Part shown: one piece after another, positions 45,294 through 54,848 of the stretch | How the letters are laid out: every line of letters begins with the position of its first letter | Position numbering within the stretch: position 1 is the first letter of the stretch | Assembly: GCF_000347635.1 (NCBI RefSeq) | Contig: NC_020514.1 | Location: forward strand, 2,480,001-2,544,000 | Reading direction: 5' to 3' | Length of the DNA: 64,000 nt | Origin: Paraglaciecola psychrophila 170 | Lineage (GTDB): Bacteria > Pseudomonadota > Gammaproteobacteria > Enterobacterales > Alteromonadaceae | Notes under the pieces: generated by a model | What the model was told of the DNA's origin: nothing | The model's database searches: none | What the model saw: only the letters and a program-made list of their open reading frames with translations | Program-made: the position numbers and the translations under genes

Positions 45294-47459
45294 ATGATTA
45301 AAAAAATACTGCTTGCTGTCATAGCATTACTAACTTCAATTTACATCGGTTTTTGGGCTACAGCTCCTCGCTCAGTGGATCCAGCTCAATATCAAATACT
45401 TGCGGATAAATATGATGTGCATATTGTGCGTGATAAATATGCTGTGCCGCATATCTTTGGTACACGGGATATAGATGCTGCCTTCGGTCTTGGTTATGCT
45501 CATGCGGAAGATGATTTTGCAACCATGCAGGATGTTTTACTTGTGACCCGTGGCAAACTCGCAACACTACATGGTGTTGACGCGGCTAAAACTGATTATC
45601 TGGTTCATTTTATGGATGTGTGGAATGTGGTGGACGCTGGCTATGAGAGTCGCATAAATCAGCAAACTCGTGATCATGCTGAGGCCTATGCCGATGGGGT
45701 AAATTTTTATGCCTCTGAAAAACCAGATAATATTGCCGTGGGATTACTTCCTGTAACGGGCAAAGATATTATTGCGGGTTTCACTTTTAAAACACCTTTA
45801 TTTTACGGTTTTGATCAGGTGGTTGCAGCAGTCGTTGAGGGGCGATACGGCACTGGGCTCGACAAACTTGCACACTTACACGTCACTGATTCACCTCAAC
45901 CTGATATTGGTAGTCAAGGTATTGCAATCGCGCCGTCGCGTTCTGACGATGGTCATACACGTTTACTCGTGAATTCTCACCAGCCACTTACTGGCCCTGT
46001 TGCTTGGTATGAAGCGCGAGTAAAAACAGACGAAGGTTGGGATATGGTTGGTAGCACTTTTCCGGGCTCACCGGTTATTCTGCATGGACATGGACCTACA
46101 CTAGGATGGGCTAGCACCGTAAATAAGCCAGATTTGGTGGATGTGTACCAGTTAACAATTAATCCCAACAACGGGGATCAATATTTATTAGACGGTGAAT
46201 GGCGAGATTTTGAAGTAAAAGATGCGGCAATTGACGTCACGTTTTGGGGCCCAATTCGCTGGACGTTTCACGAAGCTATTTATCGCTCTGTTCACGGGCC
46301 TGTTTTTAAAACAGAAAAGGGAGCCTTTGCGCTGCGTTGGGCTGGAATGGATGAAATGCGGACTCTTGAAGAGATGTTAGCCATGAACAAAGCGCGCACT
46401 CAAGCTGACTTTGAAGCGGCGCTATCGATGACCGCCTCGCCGAGCATCAATTATGTGTATGCTGACAAAGACGGTAATATTGCTCACTACTATAATGCGA
46501 TGATGCCCAAGCGACCTGAAGGCGACAAGTTCTCGGCCATAGACTGGCAAGGTTTAGTTGCGGGTGACCGGTCAGACCTTATTTGGCAGGGATATTACCC
46601 CTTTGAACGTATGCCGCGCACTGTTAATCCTCCCTCTGGTTTAGTCTACAATGCCAACAACACTCCTTATCGTTCTTCGATTGGTGAGGGCCAACCAAAG
46701 CCCAAAGACTATGAGTCGTCGATGGGAATACAGACTAATATGACTAATCGTGCTTTGCGCATTGAAGCTTTGTTTGGAGCAGACAAGGCTATCAGCCGTG
46801 AAGATTTGCACCGTTATAAATATGATAATCGCTATGCTGAGGGCTCAGTGGTTGATCTAGTGCTCAAACGTTTGTTAGCTATGTCTTTTGAACCCGATAG
46901 TGAGTTGCAAGCAGGGCAAGAACTACTACAAAACTGGGATTTAGGAAGTGATGCTGAGAGTCGAGTGGCGGCACTGGGTGTGATGACCGGCAGTCCATTT
47001 GTTATGGCGGTAATGCGTGACGAGCCAGAGCCTGACTTAGTAGACGTTTTTCAAAATGCGCTGACTCTGTTACAAGATCATTTTGGTCGAATTGATCCCA
47101 AGTGGGGTGAAGTAAACCGTCTGGTACGCGGTGATAAGAGTTGGCCCCTTTCAGGTGCACCTGATGTGTTGCGCGCAGTATATGGTGTATTTGATGAAGA
47201 GGCTGGTCATCAACAGGCAACTGCTGGAGATAGTTACATCATGTTTGTTGAATGGTCGCCAGATGGTATTCTTACCTCACACAGCATTCATAATTTTGGC
47301 AGCGCCACCCTCGATGCAACCTCAAACCACTATGATGATCAGGCACCCATATTTGCGTCTGAGAAAGAGCGACGCCTACCCTTAGATATGGTCAAACTTA
47401 TGGCTGAAAAAACCAGTGACAAGATAATTGGTGGGGATCTTAACTTAGAGCATGAATAA
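45294..47459 (+). CDS. Penicillin-acylase-family (Ntn-hydrolase) enzyme
   Basis: A 721-aa protein with a short N-terminal membrane/signal segment (KKILLAVIALLTSIYIGFWA) and the acylase domains: 'YDVHIVRDKYAVPHIFG', 'DIDAAFGLGYAHAEDDF', then after a spacer-like region the beta-chain start 'GSQGIAIAPSRSDDGHTRLL', followed by 'HQPLTGPVAWYEARVKT', 'FPGSPVILHGHGPTLGWAST', and 'NNTPYRSSIGE'. The nucleophile is the Ser in 'GSQG', exposed after auto-cleavage. Members hydrolyse beta-lactam side chains or N-acyl-homoserine lactones. Here Gln follows the Ser instead of the usual Asn, so the substrate is uncertain. Start chosen for 'GCGAGGTATT'. Confidence 0.87.
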   Translation: MIKKILLAVIALLTSIYIGFWATAPRSVDPAQYQILADKYDVHIVRDKYAVPHIFGTRDIDAAFGLGYAHAEDDFATMQDVLLVTRGKLATLHGVDAAKTDYLVHFMDVWNVVDAGYESRINQQTRDHAEAYADGVNFYASEKPDNIAVGLLPVTGKDIIAGFTFKTPLFYGFDQVVAAVVEGRYGTGLDKLAHLHVTDSPQPDIGSQGIAIAPSRSDDGHTRLLVNSHQPLTGPVAWYEARVKTDEGWDMVGSTFPGSPVILHGHGPTLGWASTVNKPDLVDVYQLTINPNNGDQYLLDGEWRDFEVKDAAIDVTFWGPIRWTFHEAIYRSVHGPVFKTEKGAFALRWAGMDEMRTLEEMLAMNKARTQADFEAALSMTASPSINYVYADKDGNIAHYYNAMMPKRPEGDKFSAIDWQGLVAGDRSDLIWQGYYPFERMPRTVNPPSGLVYNANNTPYRSSIGEGQPKPKDYESSMGIQTNMTNRALRIEALFGADKAISREDLHRYKYDNRYAEGSVVDLVLKRLLAMSFEPDSELQAGQELLQNWDLGSDAESRVAALGVMTGSPFVMAVMRDEPEPDLVDVFQNALTLLQDHFGRIDPKWGEVNRLVRGDKSWPLSGAPDVLRAVYGVFDEEAGHQQATAGDSYIMFVEWSPDGILTSHSIHNFGSATLDATSNHYDDQAPIFASEKERRLPLDMVKLMAEKTSDKIIGGDLNLEHE

Positions 47460-47467
47460 GAAGTAGT

Positions 47468-47534
47468 TAACAATAATCTGTTATAAATATGGTCAAAGGA
47501 CTCTACATATTTGATTAAATGCTAATGCGTGTTT
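47468..47534 (+). repeat. Dispersed 60-base repeat, copy 9
   Basis: AATCTGTTATAAATATGGTC, ACTCTACATATTTGATTAAA and GCGTGTTTTT are present, with the right end degraded. It begins about 9 bases beyond the acylase stop. Confidence 0.65.
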
Positions 47535-47630
47535 TTGTGGGTTGTTGAAAACTCGCTCACAAAACCTTCATATGTTAAAGGTTATTAAACCATTACAGAC
47601 AGCAATGTAAATTCTAAGACTAGGCGTGGC

Positions 47631-48074
47631 ATGATAAAAATACTAAATAATTCAAATAAAAAAGAGGCACATCAAATTTTCACTATTTTTCAACACTCTT
47701 ATAAAATAGAAGCTCAACTTATAGGCTCTCTTGATTTTCCTCCATTATTGCGAAGCGCTAAAAATATACAAAATTCAAAAACATTATTTTATGGCTTTAG
47801 TGAAAATGCATGTCTTGCTGCCGTTATAGAGATAGTTATAGAAGGTAAACTCTTAAAAATTGATAGTTTAACTGTTGACCCACATTATTTTAAGAAAGGT
47901 ATCGCAAACAAATTAATCAGCTATGTGCTGGAAATTATTGATTTTTCAGACGCTATTGTGGAAACCGCTGTAGCCAATATACCTGCAATACATTTATATA
48001 AGAAACATGGTTTTGTTGAATTTAAGAGAAGGACGCCATCCCATGGTATTGAAAAACTGGCAATGTTGGTTTAA
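47631..48074 (+). CDS. GNAT-family N-acetyltransferase
   Basis: A 147-aa GNAT: 'CLAAVIEIVIEGKLLKIDSL', the acetyl-CoA-binding 'VDPHYFKKGIANKLISYVLE' (motif A, Q/RxxGxG/A variant), and 'IPAIHLYKKHGFVEFKRR' (motif B). The acceptor is unknown. It stands alone, with AGGCGTGG about 10 bases before the ATG. Confidence 0.87.
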   Translation: MIKILNNSNKKEAHQIFTIFQHSYKIEAQLIGSLDFPPLLRSAKNIQNSKTLFYGFSENACLAAVIEIVIEGKLLKIDSLTVDPHYFKKGIANKLISYVLEIIDFSDAIVETAVANIPAIHLYKKHGFVEFKRRTPSHGIEKLAMLV

Positions 48075-48238
48075 AAAATTATCTAATTAGGGCTAAGTTA
48101 TCTAATAAACAAGAACATTTAACAATATACCCATAGGCATTTAAGGTTAGTTTATTATGGTTATTTCGTTACGTTTTTAGTCAGGTGTAGACTCTTGTAT
48201 TATAGCGCTATGTGTTTTCATCAAATATTAAAGAGAGA

Positions 48239-48557
48239 ATGATGAGTCTATCTAAAATAACTTTTTTTGAACGCTTTGAGGCAGATATCCTATCCGGTAA
48301 GAAGAACTATAACTATTCGAGATGAGTCAGAGAAAGATTATGCAGTAAATAGTATTGTGCAAGTCTCTACTTTTGAAAATAATCGTGGGTTTTGTGCATT
48401 AAAAATAAAAGATGTTGTCGCAATTGATTTTAATCAGCTTTCAGATATTCATGCAAAACAAGAGAATATGACACTTTCAGAGCTGCAAACTGTGATCCAA
48501 AAAATATACCCAAATGTAGAAAGCCTGTATGTGATTTCATATGAAATGGTTAATTAA
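48239..48557 (+). pseudogene. ASCH-domain (YqfB-like) protein, single frameshift
   Basis: The frame starts 'MMSLSKITFFERFEADILSG' then 'KK' and should continue 'TITIRDESEKDYAVNSIVQV', but an extra A near 48306 shifts it. The remaining 48267-48557 frame keeps the domain end, 'LSELQTVIQKIYPNVESLYV'. Repaired length is about 105 aa, like E. coli YqfB, an ASCH-fold N4-acetylcytidine amidohydrolase with a Lys-Thr-Glu active site. The Lys and Thr of 'SGKKTITIRD' lie exactly at the frameshift. Either error or recent loss. Confidence 0.78.
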
Positions 48558-48618
48558 TTAGTGCCGCTTACATGCAGTAAAATGTTGCGCCAATAATATT
48601 AACAGGACCGCTACTGTT

Positions 48619-48684
48619 AATATGCCCTCTGTAAATAAGGTCAAATGGTCATTTCATAATTGATTGTATTACAATTAGTGTCTA
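48619..48684 (+). repeat. Dispersed 60-base repeat, copy 10
   Basis: It carries TATGCCCTCTGTAAATAAGG, TCAAATGGTCATTTCATAAT and TGATTGTATTACAATTAGTG, with several substitutions. It lies 62 bases past the stop of the YqfB-like gene. Confidence 0.6.
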
Positions 48685-48730
48685 AGTTGCTTTTTAAACC
48701 AACAGAAAAAACTGGTTTTATTGGTTCCCT

Positions 48731-48808
48731 GTTAAGATATATCCACTATTCCGAAGTTTAATAATACTTTCAGTTTCCCATTAGTAGCGCATGGGATATC
48801 TCATTAAA
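48731..48808. repeat. Longer, diverged copy with family-type ends
   Basis: GTTAAGATATATCCAC on the left and GCATGGGATATCTCATTAA on the right pair well, and resemble the family's ends (GATACCC ... GGGTATCTC). The interior is unlike the consensus. It lies directly upstream of the carbonic anhydrase gene, 35 bases before its start. Confidence 0.5.
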
Positions 48809-48842
48809 ACTAAACATTGCGGTACATATTAGGAGAATGTCG

Positions 48843-49424
48843 ATGAGTAAAATCGTAGCAGAAGTAACTTCAGCAAATGCTGATTATGTAGCTGAATTTG
48901 GTGATAAAGGTAATTTACCAATGCCACCAGGAAGACAGTTTGCAATCTTGACGTGTATGGATGCTCGTTTAGATCCAGCAAAGTATGCCGGTCTTGCAGA
49001 AGGTGATGCCCATGTGATCCGCAACGCGGGTGGCAGAGCAAGTGACGATGCTATACGTTCTTTGGTAATTTCTTACAAGTTATTGGGGACCAAAGAGTGG
49101 TTCGTAATACATCATACTGATTGTGGAATGGAGACATTCACAACAGAAACTATGGGAGAATTGTTAGCAGATAGTCTTAAAACATCTAATGTGGATGCTA
49201 CTGGCTGGCATGATAGCAATGTTGGTGGCGGAACTACTGATGGTAAATATATCAATTGGTTAACTATAAGTGACCAAGAAAAAAGTGTTTATGAAGATGT
49301 TCAGCGTATTAGAAGTAACTCCATGGTGCCAAGTGACATTCCAATTTATGGTTATATTTATGACTGTAAAACAGGTAATCTTATTGAAGTGCCTGAAGCA
49401 ACAAAAGCTGGCAAGGCAAGTTAA
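48843..49424 (+). CDS. Beta-carbonic anhydrase
   Basis: A 193-aa protein with the beta-class zinc site: '[20 protein letters not shown]' (Cys, Asp, Arg) and '[19 protein letters not shown]' (His, Cys), plus '[20 protein letters not shown]'. It interconverts CO2 and bicarbonate. ATG 48843 is preferred to the ATG two codons upstream because AGGAG (48831-48835) has proper spacing to it. The short length suits the small (plant-type C-like) bacterial subgroup. Confidence 0.93.
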   Translation: MSKIVAEVTSANADYVAEFGDKGNLPMPPGRQFAILTCMDARLDPAKYAGLAEGDAHVIRNAGGRASDDAIRSLVISYKLLGTKEWFVIHHTDCGMETFTTETMGELLADSLKTSNVDATGWHDSNVGGGTTDGKYINWLTISDQEKSVYEDVQRIRSNSMVPSDIPIYGYIYDCKTGNLIEVPEATKAGKAS

Positions 49425-49613
49425 AAACGGCCACCGAGATTGATTATATAAGCTGGCTAACGCAGATTTTAACTATCAAATTGCCAATATTTGCTTGAAT
49501 TACAACGTGCCAGTCACTCAGTGACAATTACAAATAATGTAATTTGCATAGAAATGAAACTGGAACAGAGTAACTACACAATTTATTCATTTACCAATCG
49601 AAGAAGAGAATTT

Positions 49614-50309
49614 ATGTTTACAGGAATAGTTCAGTCTATAGCCAAGATTATTGATGTTACAGATAAAAATGGGATTAGAACGTTTGTTATCGATTTTAAG
49701 GAAGGGTTTTGTACTGACTTAGAAATCGGGGCCAGCGTGGCTGTAGATGGGGTATGCTTGACTGTTACAGAGCTAGTGTCTGATATAAGGGTTAAGTTTG
49801 ATGTTATGTTGCAAAGCCTTTTGATAACCACCTTAAGTGAGTATGAAAAAGGAACTTTCGTAAATGTAGAAAGAGCAGCCAAAGACGGTGCAGAAATTGG
49901 AGGTCACCCTCTATCTGGTCATGTTGATTTTAAAGTGCCCATTATTAATGTTAATCAAGTTGAAGATAATTATTGTATTCGTATAGCGTTATCCAAAGAA
50001 TGGAAACGTTATGTTTTCCCTAAAGGTTATATCGCTTTAAATGGTGCAAGTTTGACGATTTCAGAGGTAAACAAAAAAGAGGAATGGTTTGAAGTGTGGC
50101 TGATACCAGAGACTCGGAGAATGACAGTTTTCGAGGCTAAGATTGCAGGCGATCACATTAATGTTGAAATTGAACGTAGTACTCAAGTTATTGTGGATAC
50201 TGTGCGAGATACGCTTCAAGAAAGTCTAGGCCCCTTGCTACCGCTTTTTGAAAAACTACTTTTAGAGCAGGGTGTTGATATTGATTCGTTGGGTCGTGAT
50301 GTAACCTAA
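49614..50309 (+). CDS. Riboflavin synthase-like (lumazine-binding) protein
   Basis: A 231-aa protein with the duplicated lumazine-binding domain: 'MFTGIVQSIAKIIDV' at the start, 'IGASVAVDGVCLTVTEL', then the second repeat 'GGHPLSGHVDFKVPI' and 'GYIALNGASLTISEVNKKE'. ATG 49614 follows GAAGAGAA; the longer frame to 49491 adds sequence that is not family-like. The rest of the riboflavin operon is not next to it, so this may be a second riboflavin synthase or a lumazine-protein-like paralogue. Conserved 'SGH' of the active site is retained. Confidence 0.82.
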   Translation: MFTGIVQSIAKIIDVTDKNGIRTFVIDFKEGFCTDLEIGASVAVDGVCLTVTELVSDIRVKFDVMLQSLLITTLSEYEKGTFVNVERAAKDGAEIGGHPLSGHVDFKVPIINVNQVEDNYCIRIALSKEWKRYVFPKGYIALNGASLTISEVNKKEEWFEVWLIPETRRMTVFEAKIAGDHINVEIERSTQVIVDTVRDTLQESLGPLLPLFEKLLLEQGVDIDSLGRDVT

Positions 50310-50592
50310 CATGTCAACCAAAACAACGAATACAAGACCGTTGCGTCAACATTACCTTTTTTGAGATATAGACTCACTCACCAATAAAATTCAGTGGAAG
50401 ATAATGGCCTAAACCGAAATGAGTTATTTTTTGGGCTAGGCTTTTTAAGGTTGTCTTTTACTGGTCATTCTGGATAATCCCAAGCAACTATTACAACTTG
50501 TTAAAAAGTGATAGTTAAACTATCGCAGGTACATTGCGCCGTCTTAAAGGCAGCATATAGAATACCTTAATCAATCCAAGGAACGTTTATCT

Positions 50593-51861
50593 ATGACATT
50601 TGGCTCTTTAGGCTTGTGTGATGAGTTGTTGCACACTGTTGTAGAACAGGGTTATACAACGCCATCACCGATACAAATTGAAGCTATTCCGGCTGTACTT
50701 AGTCAACGTGATGTTATAGCGGTGGCGCATACAGGGACCGGAAAAACGGCGAGCTTTACGTTGCCTATGCTGCAGCTATTAGCAGCTAAATTTATCCAGA
50801 ATGACGTTATCAAGAGTAGTCCTAGCCCACATCCACAATGCTTGCGCGCCTTAATTATTACACCAACCCGTGAGCTAGCAGCTCAAGTTGCATTGAGTGT
50901 TCAACACTATAGCCGACATATGAATATCCGCTCTGCTGCCGTGTTCGGAGGGGTCAGGATTGAGCCTCAGGTATTACAGCTGCAAGCTGGTTTGGATGTG
51001 TTGGTTGCAACCCCTGGCCGTTTGGTCGATCTATATGATCAACAGGCGGTTAATTTTGAACAGCTTGAAATATTGGTGCTCGACGAGGCTGACCGCATGC
51101 TTGATTTGGGGTTTATCGACAATATCCGTCATATTCAAACGCTGCTGCCTAATAAACTACAAACTTTGATGTTTTCAGCGACGTTTTCCAAAGAAATTAA
51201 GTCGCTTGCTAAAGGCATGCTAAATAATCCAATTTCGATTGAAGTGGCTGCCGCGAAAAGCACTGTTGATAGGATTAAGCAGAAATTACATCCTGTAGAA
51301 AAAGAGCGTAAATCTGAGTTGTTGATCCATCTGATTAAAAAGAATAATTGGCGTCAAGTGTTGGTATTTAGTCGAACTAAAAAAGGTGCAGATAATTTGG
51401 TAATGCAGCTCGACAAAGCCGGTGTTAATGCCGCATCAATCCATGCAAACCGAACTCAACACGCTCGCACCCTAGCTTTAGACGGTTTTAAAAACGGTAA
51501 TGTTGTGGTGTTGGTTGCCACTGACATTGCTTCTAGGGGCATTGATGTTAATCACCTGCCTTGTGTGGTTAACTTTGATTTGCCTTATGAGCCAGAAGAC
51601 TATGTGCATCGTATTGGTCGTACCGGTCGCGCTGGTTCTTCTGGTTTAGCCATTTTATTGTTCAGCGAGGATGAATTTAAACAATTACAGTCTATTGAAC
51701 GACTCATTGGGCGTAAGTTTGAGCGCGAAATAATTCCAGGTTTTGCGCCCAACAAGAGGGCCTCAGTGGACACCTCGGATGATGATGAGTATGGTAATTT
51801 TGAGGCAGATACTAAGCCACAAAATCGAGGCCAATCGAAGAGGCGCAGAAACCGTATTTAA
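50593..51861 (+). CDS. DEAD-box RNA helicase, RhlE-like
   Basis: A 422-aa helicase with an F-less Q motif ('GYTTPSPIQIEAIP'), Walker A 'VAHTGTGKTASFTLPML', 'PTRELAAQV', 'ATPGRLVDLY', 'VLDEADRMLDLGF', 'MFSATF', 'VLVATDIASRGIDVNHLPCV', and 'YVHRIGRTGRAG'. The C-terminus is short and ends in a basic tail 'QSKRRRNRI', typical of RhlE-like enzymes used in ribosome or cold-shock RNA work. AAGGAACG precedes ATG. Confidence 0.95.
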   Translation: MTFGSLGLCDELLHTVVEQGYTTPSPIQIEAIPAVLSQRDVIAVAHTGTGKTASFTLPMLQLLAAKFIQNDVIKSSPSPHPQCLRALIITPTRELAAQVALSVQHYSRHMNIRSAAVFGGVRIEPQVLQLQAGLDVLVATPGRLVDLYDQQAVNFEQLEILVLDEADRMLDLGFIDNIRHIQTLLPNKLQTLMFSATFSKEIKSLAKGMLNNPISIEVAAAKSTVDRIKQKLHPVEKERKSELLIHLIKKNNWRQVLVFSRTKKGADNLVMQLDKAGVNAASIHANRTQHARTLALDGFKNGNVVVLVATDIASRGIDVNHLPCVVNFDLPYEPEDYVHRIGRTGRAGSSGLAILLFSEDEFKQLQSIERLIGRKFEREIIPGFAPNKRASVDTSDDDEYGNFEADTKPQNRGQSKRRRNRI

Positions 51862-52024
51862 AATGTAAAGTAATTTAAATGAATTGCGATGCTTCTATCA
51901 ATATTTTTAGAAAATTTTGTTTAATCATTGGAAATATCAAATTTCCAGAAAACATAGAAGCTAGCTGTCTAATTCACTTAAGCTTCTATATTTTATTTAA
52001 TCCCTATATTGTCAAAGCATTTAT

Positions 52025-52300
52025 CTAATCGGTGTTATTATCATATAATTCAATATTTAGTTCTAACACGTTTAAATCACCACCTTTATTGTCTAGGTTA
52101 ATCGACAGACTTTTATCTGACACTTGAATATATTTACGCAAAACATGAAGAATATCTTCAGTCAACTGAGGTAAATAATCGGGTTGTTTATTTCGACCAT
52201 TACGCTCATGTGCAACAATTATTTGGAGGCGTTCTTTGGCTTTTGAAGCCGTTGTAACTTGGTTTTCTTTTTTTCGTAAAAAATAATCAAATAATGCCAC
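52025..52300 (-). CDS. minE: Cell division topological specificity factor MinE
   Basis: MinE (91 aa) starts 'ALFDYFLRKKENQVTTASKA' and has 'RLQIIVAHERNGRNKQPDYL', the MinD-binding region, and a C-terminal dimer domain. It starts at GTG 52300 because GGAGGTTAAT stands just ahead and minD stops 2 bases before. The frame's upstream extension (to 52372) overlaps minD and is not real. MinE drives the MinCD oscillation and restricts the division site to mid-cell. Confidence 0.95.
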   Translation of the reverse strand: MALFDYFLRKKENQVTTASKAKERLQIIVAHERNGRNKQPDYLPQLTEDILHVLRKYIQVSDKSLSINLDNKGGDLNVLELNIELYDNNTD

Positions 52301-52301
52301 A

Positions 52302-53111
52302 TTAACCTCCAAACAAGCGACTAAGAATGCTTTTTTGTTCAACTTGTAAAAATCTAAATTCAACTGTTTCACCTAAGAGACGCTCAATAACATCTTGGTA
52401 TGCTTTTCCTGCATCACTTTCAGTATCTAAAATTACAGGTTCACCTGCATTTGACGCTTTTAGAACTGCAGGTGACTCTGGAATGACACCTAATAAAGGT
52501 ATGGCTAAAATGTCTACTACATCTTCAACACTTAACATTTCGCCTTCTGCTACTCGTTTAGGTGAATAACGTGTTAGTAATAAATGTTCTTTAATCGGCT
52601 CTAAACCAAGCTCAGCTCGACGAGAGCGGCTTGACAGCATTCCTAAAATTCGATCAGAGTCACGCACTGATGATACCTCTGGATTAGTGGTAACTATCGC
52701 TTCATCAGCATAATAAAGTGCCATCATCGCACCTGCCTCAATGCCCGCTGGAGAGTCACATATAATATATTCGAATGTTTTACCAAGCTCTTCAAGCACT
52801 TTTCCCACATTTTCTTTGGTTAAAGCATCTTTATCTCGTGTTTGTGACGCGGGCAGTATTGATAAGCTACTAACACGCTTATCTTTAATTAGAGCTTGAT
52901 TTAAGGTGGCTTCGCCATTGATCACATTGACAAAGTCATACACAACACGACGCTCACAACCCATTATTAGGTCTAGATTACGAAGTCCAATATCAAAATC
53001 GATTAGAACAACCTTGTGTCCTTTTGACGCTAAACCAATGCCGATAGCGGCACTTGAAGTCGTTTTACCTACTCCACCCTTACCTGATGTAACAACTATT
53101 ATTCGTGCCAT
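52302..53111 (-). CDS. minD: Septum site-determining protein MinD
   Basis: A 269-aa deviant Walker A ATPase: 'IIVVTSGKGGVGKTTSSAAI', 'KVVLIDFDIGLRNLDLIMG', 'YIICDSPAGIE', 'VTTNPEVSSVRDSDRILGML', and the C-terminal membrane-targeting helix 'QKSILSRLFGG'. ATG 53111 is chosen because AAGGAT lies about 9 bases ahead; the start at 53129 is too close to minC. It follows minC by 27 bases and precedes minE by 1 base. Confidence 0.97.
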   Translation of the reverse strand: MARIIVVTSGKGGVGKTTSSAAIGIGLASKGHKVVLIDFDIGLRNLDLIMGCERRVVYDFVNVINGEATLNQALIKDKRVSSLSILPASQTRDKDALTKENVGKVLEELGKTFEYIICDSPAGIEAGAMMALYYADEAIVTTNPEVSSVRDSDRILGMLSSRSRRAELGLEPIKEHLLLTRYSPKRVAEGEMLSVEDVVDILAIPLLGVIPESPAVLKASNAGEPVILDTESDAGKAYQDVIERLLGETVEFRFLQVEQKSILSRLFGG

Positions 53112-53138
53112 AGACCGAATATCCTTCATAAATAAAAG

Positions 53139-53858
53139 TTAGATGAGTTTTGATGACGTCAATTCAGCGCCAGTCAACTGTATATATACCGGTGAGCCCC
53201 AATGCTTATTCATTGATTCACTCAGCCAATAGTTCCCATTAATTGATACAAGTTCAGCTTCAAGGTTTTGACAATAAATCTGTGCTTGATGATGACCTTT
53301 TGCACCTGCAAGCGCTCTACCACGTAATGAGCCATAAATGTGAATGTTGCCATCTGCAATGACTTCAGCACCCGCGGAGACAGAACCAATCACCACTAAA
53401 TTTTGCTCTTTTGCATAAACTTGTTGACCTGAACGAACCTGCCCACGGTGTATTTTATCGCCGTATAATCTGTTTTCACGAATGGTTTCTGTTTCTTTAT
53501 ATTTTGCTTCAATTACTTCATTATTGTTATTTTTTTTGCTTGGAACGCCTGCGTTAGCAGCATTTAAGAATGAATAACCAAGCTCTCGAATAAGACTGCG
53601 TTGCTCTTTAGAAACAGAGCCAGTAAAACCGATAAATGTGAATTTTAATTCTTCAAGTAACATTTTTAAAGCTTGATAGTCAAAAGAAAAATCGACTTCT
53701 TCAATATCAACCATGACAGGAAATAAGTAAAAAAAGTCTGGTGCCTGTGCAACTTTTTTTACTAAATTAGCGCGTATATCTGCTAATTTTAACGTTTTTA
53801 AATGTAAAACAAATAGAGTAAAACTCGTACCTTTAAATTTAATGCTACTATCAGCCAT
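53139..53858 (-). CDS. minC: Septum site-determining protein MinC
   Basis: A 239-aa MinC with the N-domain ('[20 protein letters not shown]', '[15 protein letters not shown]') and C-terminal beta-helical domain ('[20 protein letters not shown]', '[20 protein letters not shown]', '[20 protein letters not shown]'). It inhibits FtsZ ring assembly when bound by MinD. First gene of minC-minD-minE; the intergenic space upstream is long and AT-rich. Confidence 0.96.
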   Translation of the reverse strand: MADSSIKFKGTSFTLFVLHLKTLKLADIRANLVKKVAQAPDFFYLFPVMVDIEEVDFSFDYQALKMLLEELKFTFIGFTGSVSKEQRSLIRELGYSFLNAANAGVPSKKNNNNEVIEAKYKETETIRENRLYGDKIHRGQVRSGQQVYAKEQNLVVIGSVSAGAEVIADGNIHIYGSLRGRALAGAKGHHQAQIYCQNLEAELVSINGNYWLSESMNKHWGSPVYIQLTGAELTSSKLI

Positions 53859-54463
53859 AGCGGAAATATCCCAAAGTAAAATAACTCAGCCTACTCAGAT
53901 ATCAGGCTTCTGACACTGCAATTTTGCGCATTGTAACGTCAATAACAAAAAATAAAAGGGGCCAAAGTCAATTTAAATAAACTACATTAATTCTACTGCC
54001 AGAAAATAGGGTGTTTTGATATTGAGAAAACACTTTGTTTTCAATATTAGAGTGCCGGAGTAGGTAATTCAAAGAGGTAATAACTCGCATACAATATTTT
54101 TGTTTTTAAAAAATGTGTAGGATTACGTTGGCTAGTATAAAGCGTAGTCTTAAAAATATGAATTTAGTGTACGTGCGGTGATATTCATCACTAATCATAT
54201 TGTTTTCTGTGCACCCCAAGTAGCGTTGATGGTATGAATCAGTAAGACTTTGGTTGAAACATCGCACGACGTTTGTATAACATCTAGTATGTATGTGCGA
54301 ATAAGCTGACAAGGTTTATCCTTGGTTATATAAGCTGTGTGGAGGTAAAAATGGTATATTGCCATTCATACATATTTATTTGCTAATCAAGCAATGCCAA
54401 CAGAAAAACTATTTACCAAACGAGTATCCTTATAAATAATGTCAGAATTAACAAAATATCTTT
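53859..54463. other. Intergenic, promoter region of minC and speD; no gene seen
   Basis: The space of about 600 bases separates divergent minC and speD. Only a 68-codon frame with no family resemblance occurs. The region is AT-rich and probably holds two promoters; I found no RNA element that I could name. Confidence 0.45.
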
Positions 54464-54847
54464 ATGCAAAATAATTACACTCCCGGTAAACATCTGCTTT
54501 TAGACTTATATCAAGCAAGGAATTTAAGCGATATAAGTAGCGTTGAGCAAGCGTTAATGGAAGCCGCATCTGCTTGTGACGCTATAGTATTGCAAAAAAA
54601 CTTTCATAGTTTTGGAGAAGAACAAGGTATTACCGGCATGTTATTACTCTCCGAATCTCATATAAGTATACATACCTGGCCTGAAAGCCACTTTGCTGCC
54701 GTAGACATATTTATGTGTGGTAATTGCGACCCTAATTTAGCTTTAGCGCCCATAAAAAAACACTTCTGTCCAGAACGTGTTGATGTGCGTGAGTTTGATA
54801 GAGGTACTTTATTGAAAAAACCCTTACAAATAGATGGGTCAATTTGA
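54464..54847 (+). CDS. speD: S-adenosylmethionine decarboxylase proenzyme (bacterial SpeH type)
   Basis: A 127-aa proenzyme with the cleavage site 'LLLSESHISIHTWPESHFAA' (Glu-Ser, generating the pyruvoyl group), 'GKHLLLDLYQARNLSDIS', and 'FFAAVDIFMCG' where 'AVDIFMCG' is seen here. It makes decarboxylated SAM for spermidine synthesis. The stop overlaps the spacing before speE, whose alternative ATG (54834) lies in the same ORF, so the pair is co-transcribed. Confidence 0.93.
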   Translation: MQNNYTPGKHLLLDLYQARNLSDISSVEQALMEAASACDAIVLQKNFHSFGEEQGITGMLLLSESHISIHTWPESHFAAVDIFMCGNCDPNLALAPIKKHFCPERVDVREFDRGTLLKKPLQIDGSI

Positions 54848-54848
54848 T

